Of a DNA stretch of 64,000 nucleotides, positions 63,516-64,000 are shown piece after piece; position 1 is the first letter of the stretch, and each line of letters opens with the position of its first letter. Both the position numbers and the translations under genes were made by a program. The notes beneath the pieces are model-generated. The model did not search any database. It worked only from the letters and a program-made list of their open reading frames with translations, and had not been told where the DNA came from. Source of the DNA: Betaproteobacteria bacterium (GTDB taxonomy: Bacteria; Pseudomonadota; Gammaproteobacteria; Burkholderiales; Rhodocyclaceae); contig WRIU01000001.1 in the NCBI GenBank assembly GCA_009782565.1, positions 186,001 to 250,000 of the forward strand, read 5' to 3'.

Positions 63516-63524
63516 GCGAAAACC

Positions 63525-64000
63525 ATGCGTATCCGAATCGATATTGCCCACCAGGAACTCGAACTTTTCAATGCGGATGGCGCGTTCATCCGCCGTTATC
63601 CCGTCTCCACAGCCAGAAATGGCGCGGGAGAGCGCGACGGCAGCGGATGTACGCCACGCGGCCGCCATCGCGTCCGGGCGCGGATCGGGGCTGGTGCGCC
63701 GTTCGGTGCGGTTTTTCGTGGCCGTAGGCCGACCGGGGAAATCTGGACGCCTGAGCTTGCGGTAGCCAACCCTGGGCGCGACTGGATACTCTCGCGCATC
63801 CTGTGGCTCTGCGGCGAAGAGTCCGGCTTCAATCGCGGGGGCCGCCTCGACAGCATGCGGCGCTATATCTACATCCACGGAACCGGAGAAGATCAACCGA
63901 TGGGCGAGCCTCGTTCCCACGGCTGTATCCGCATGCGAAACGGTGACGTGATCGAACTTTTCGAGTTGGTCAGGGCGGGGACGCCGGTCGAAATTGTGGA
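63525..64000 (+). CDS. L,D-transpeptidase (YkuD family), 3' end cut by window edge
   Basis: The first 158 codons are visible. MRIRIDIAHQELELFNADGA and RRYPVSTARNGAGERDGSGC start a YkuD domain, and YIYIHGTGEDQPMGEPRSHG followed by CIRMRNGDV supplies the catalytic HGT and SHGCIRM motif with its Cys. Such enzymes form 3-3 peptidoglycan cross-links or anchor proteins to the wall. There is no N-terminal signal peptide, so it belongs to the group of ErfK-like proteins without an evident export signal. Only the last residues are missing. Confidence 0.88.
   Translation, partial: MRIRIDIAHQELELFNADGAFIRRYPVSTARNGAGERDGSGCTPRGRHRVRARIGAGAPFGAVFRGRRPTGEIWTPELAVANPGRDWILSRILWLCGEESGFNRGGRLDSMRRYIYIHGTGEDQPMGEPRSHGCIRMRNGDVIELFELVRAGTPVEIV

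Overview
The window is about 64 kb of GC-rich DNA, most likely from a betaproteobacterium (Rhodocyclales or Burkholderiales type). The evidence is the pdxJ-acpS-nagZ block with a recO remnant beside it, paired aat and bpt N-end transferases, a PF10136 'site-specific recombinase' membrane protein, a PEP-CTERM protein and a complete yfaATSQP macroglobulin operon. The genus is inferred from gene content, not from a marker gene.

Layout. (1) 1-4.0 kb: minus-strand run pdxJ-acpS-nagZ-uvrC with 4-8 bp overlaps; uvrC runs off the left edge. (2) 4.0-8.9 kb: a disturbed zone with a Sel1 protein, an isochorismatase-like hydrolase, and a Tn3-family transposon remnant (resolvase, toxin-antitoxin pair, 5' end of the transposase). 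The transposase start is fused in frame to a recO gene that has lost its own 5' end. (3) 9.2-16.3 kb: PEP-CTERM putative metalloprotease, mfd, a CheX-like DUF3334 protein, pepD and an orphan BrnA-like protein. (4) 16.6-26.3 kb: the periplasmic alpha-2-macroglobulin operon yfaA-T-S-Q-P. (5) 26.4-38.1 kb: housekeeping genes dgkA, thiL, a gph-like phosphatase, a mutase-like protein, recJ, an NlpC/P60 hydrolase, aat, bpt, a PF10136 membrane protein, a CYTH protein and an unknown protein.

(6) 38.27-55.0 kb: a genomic island of about 16.7 kb inserted in the 3' end of tRNA-Asn(GUU). A 44-bp copy of the tRNA 3' part (one mismatch) marks the left end. The integrase sits next to the intact tRNA at the right end, with an overlapping RHH-type regulator upstream, and a divergent alpA-primase-helicase-TubC set. 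The cargo has two parts. One is a type VI secretion cassette: a second integrase, vgrG, a phospholipase D effector, two Sel1-type lipoproteins that are probably immunity proteins, and a truncated third lipoprotein. The other is an unrecognised three-gene cluster (DUF6338-like membrane protein, 50-residue proline-rich protein, PD-(D/E)XK-like protein). Between the two lies a gene-free stretch of about 1.1 kb rich in hairpins. Just outside the left att copy are the last 17 codons of a second, related integrase, so the site has been used more than once.

(7) 55.1-64 kb: yebC-ruvC, an RbgA/YlqF-type GTPase, a chemoreceptor, a large DUF748 envelope protein, tadA and a partial L,D-transpeptidase.

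The most unusual items are the transposase-RecO chimera, the T6SS immunity array with its remnant, a 75-bp palindromic element inserted exactly in frame in vgrG, the structured non-coding stretch, and the DUF6338/proline-rich/nuclease-like cluster. All functional calls come from reading translated sequence and motifs; no database search was run.
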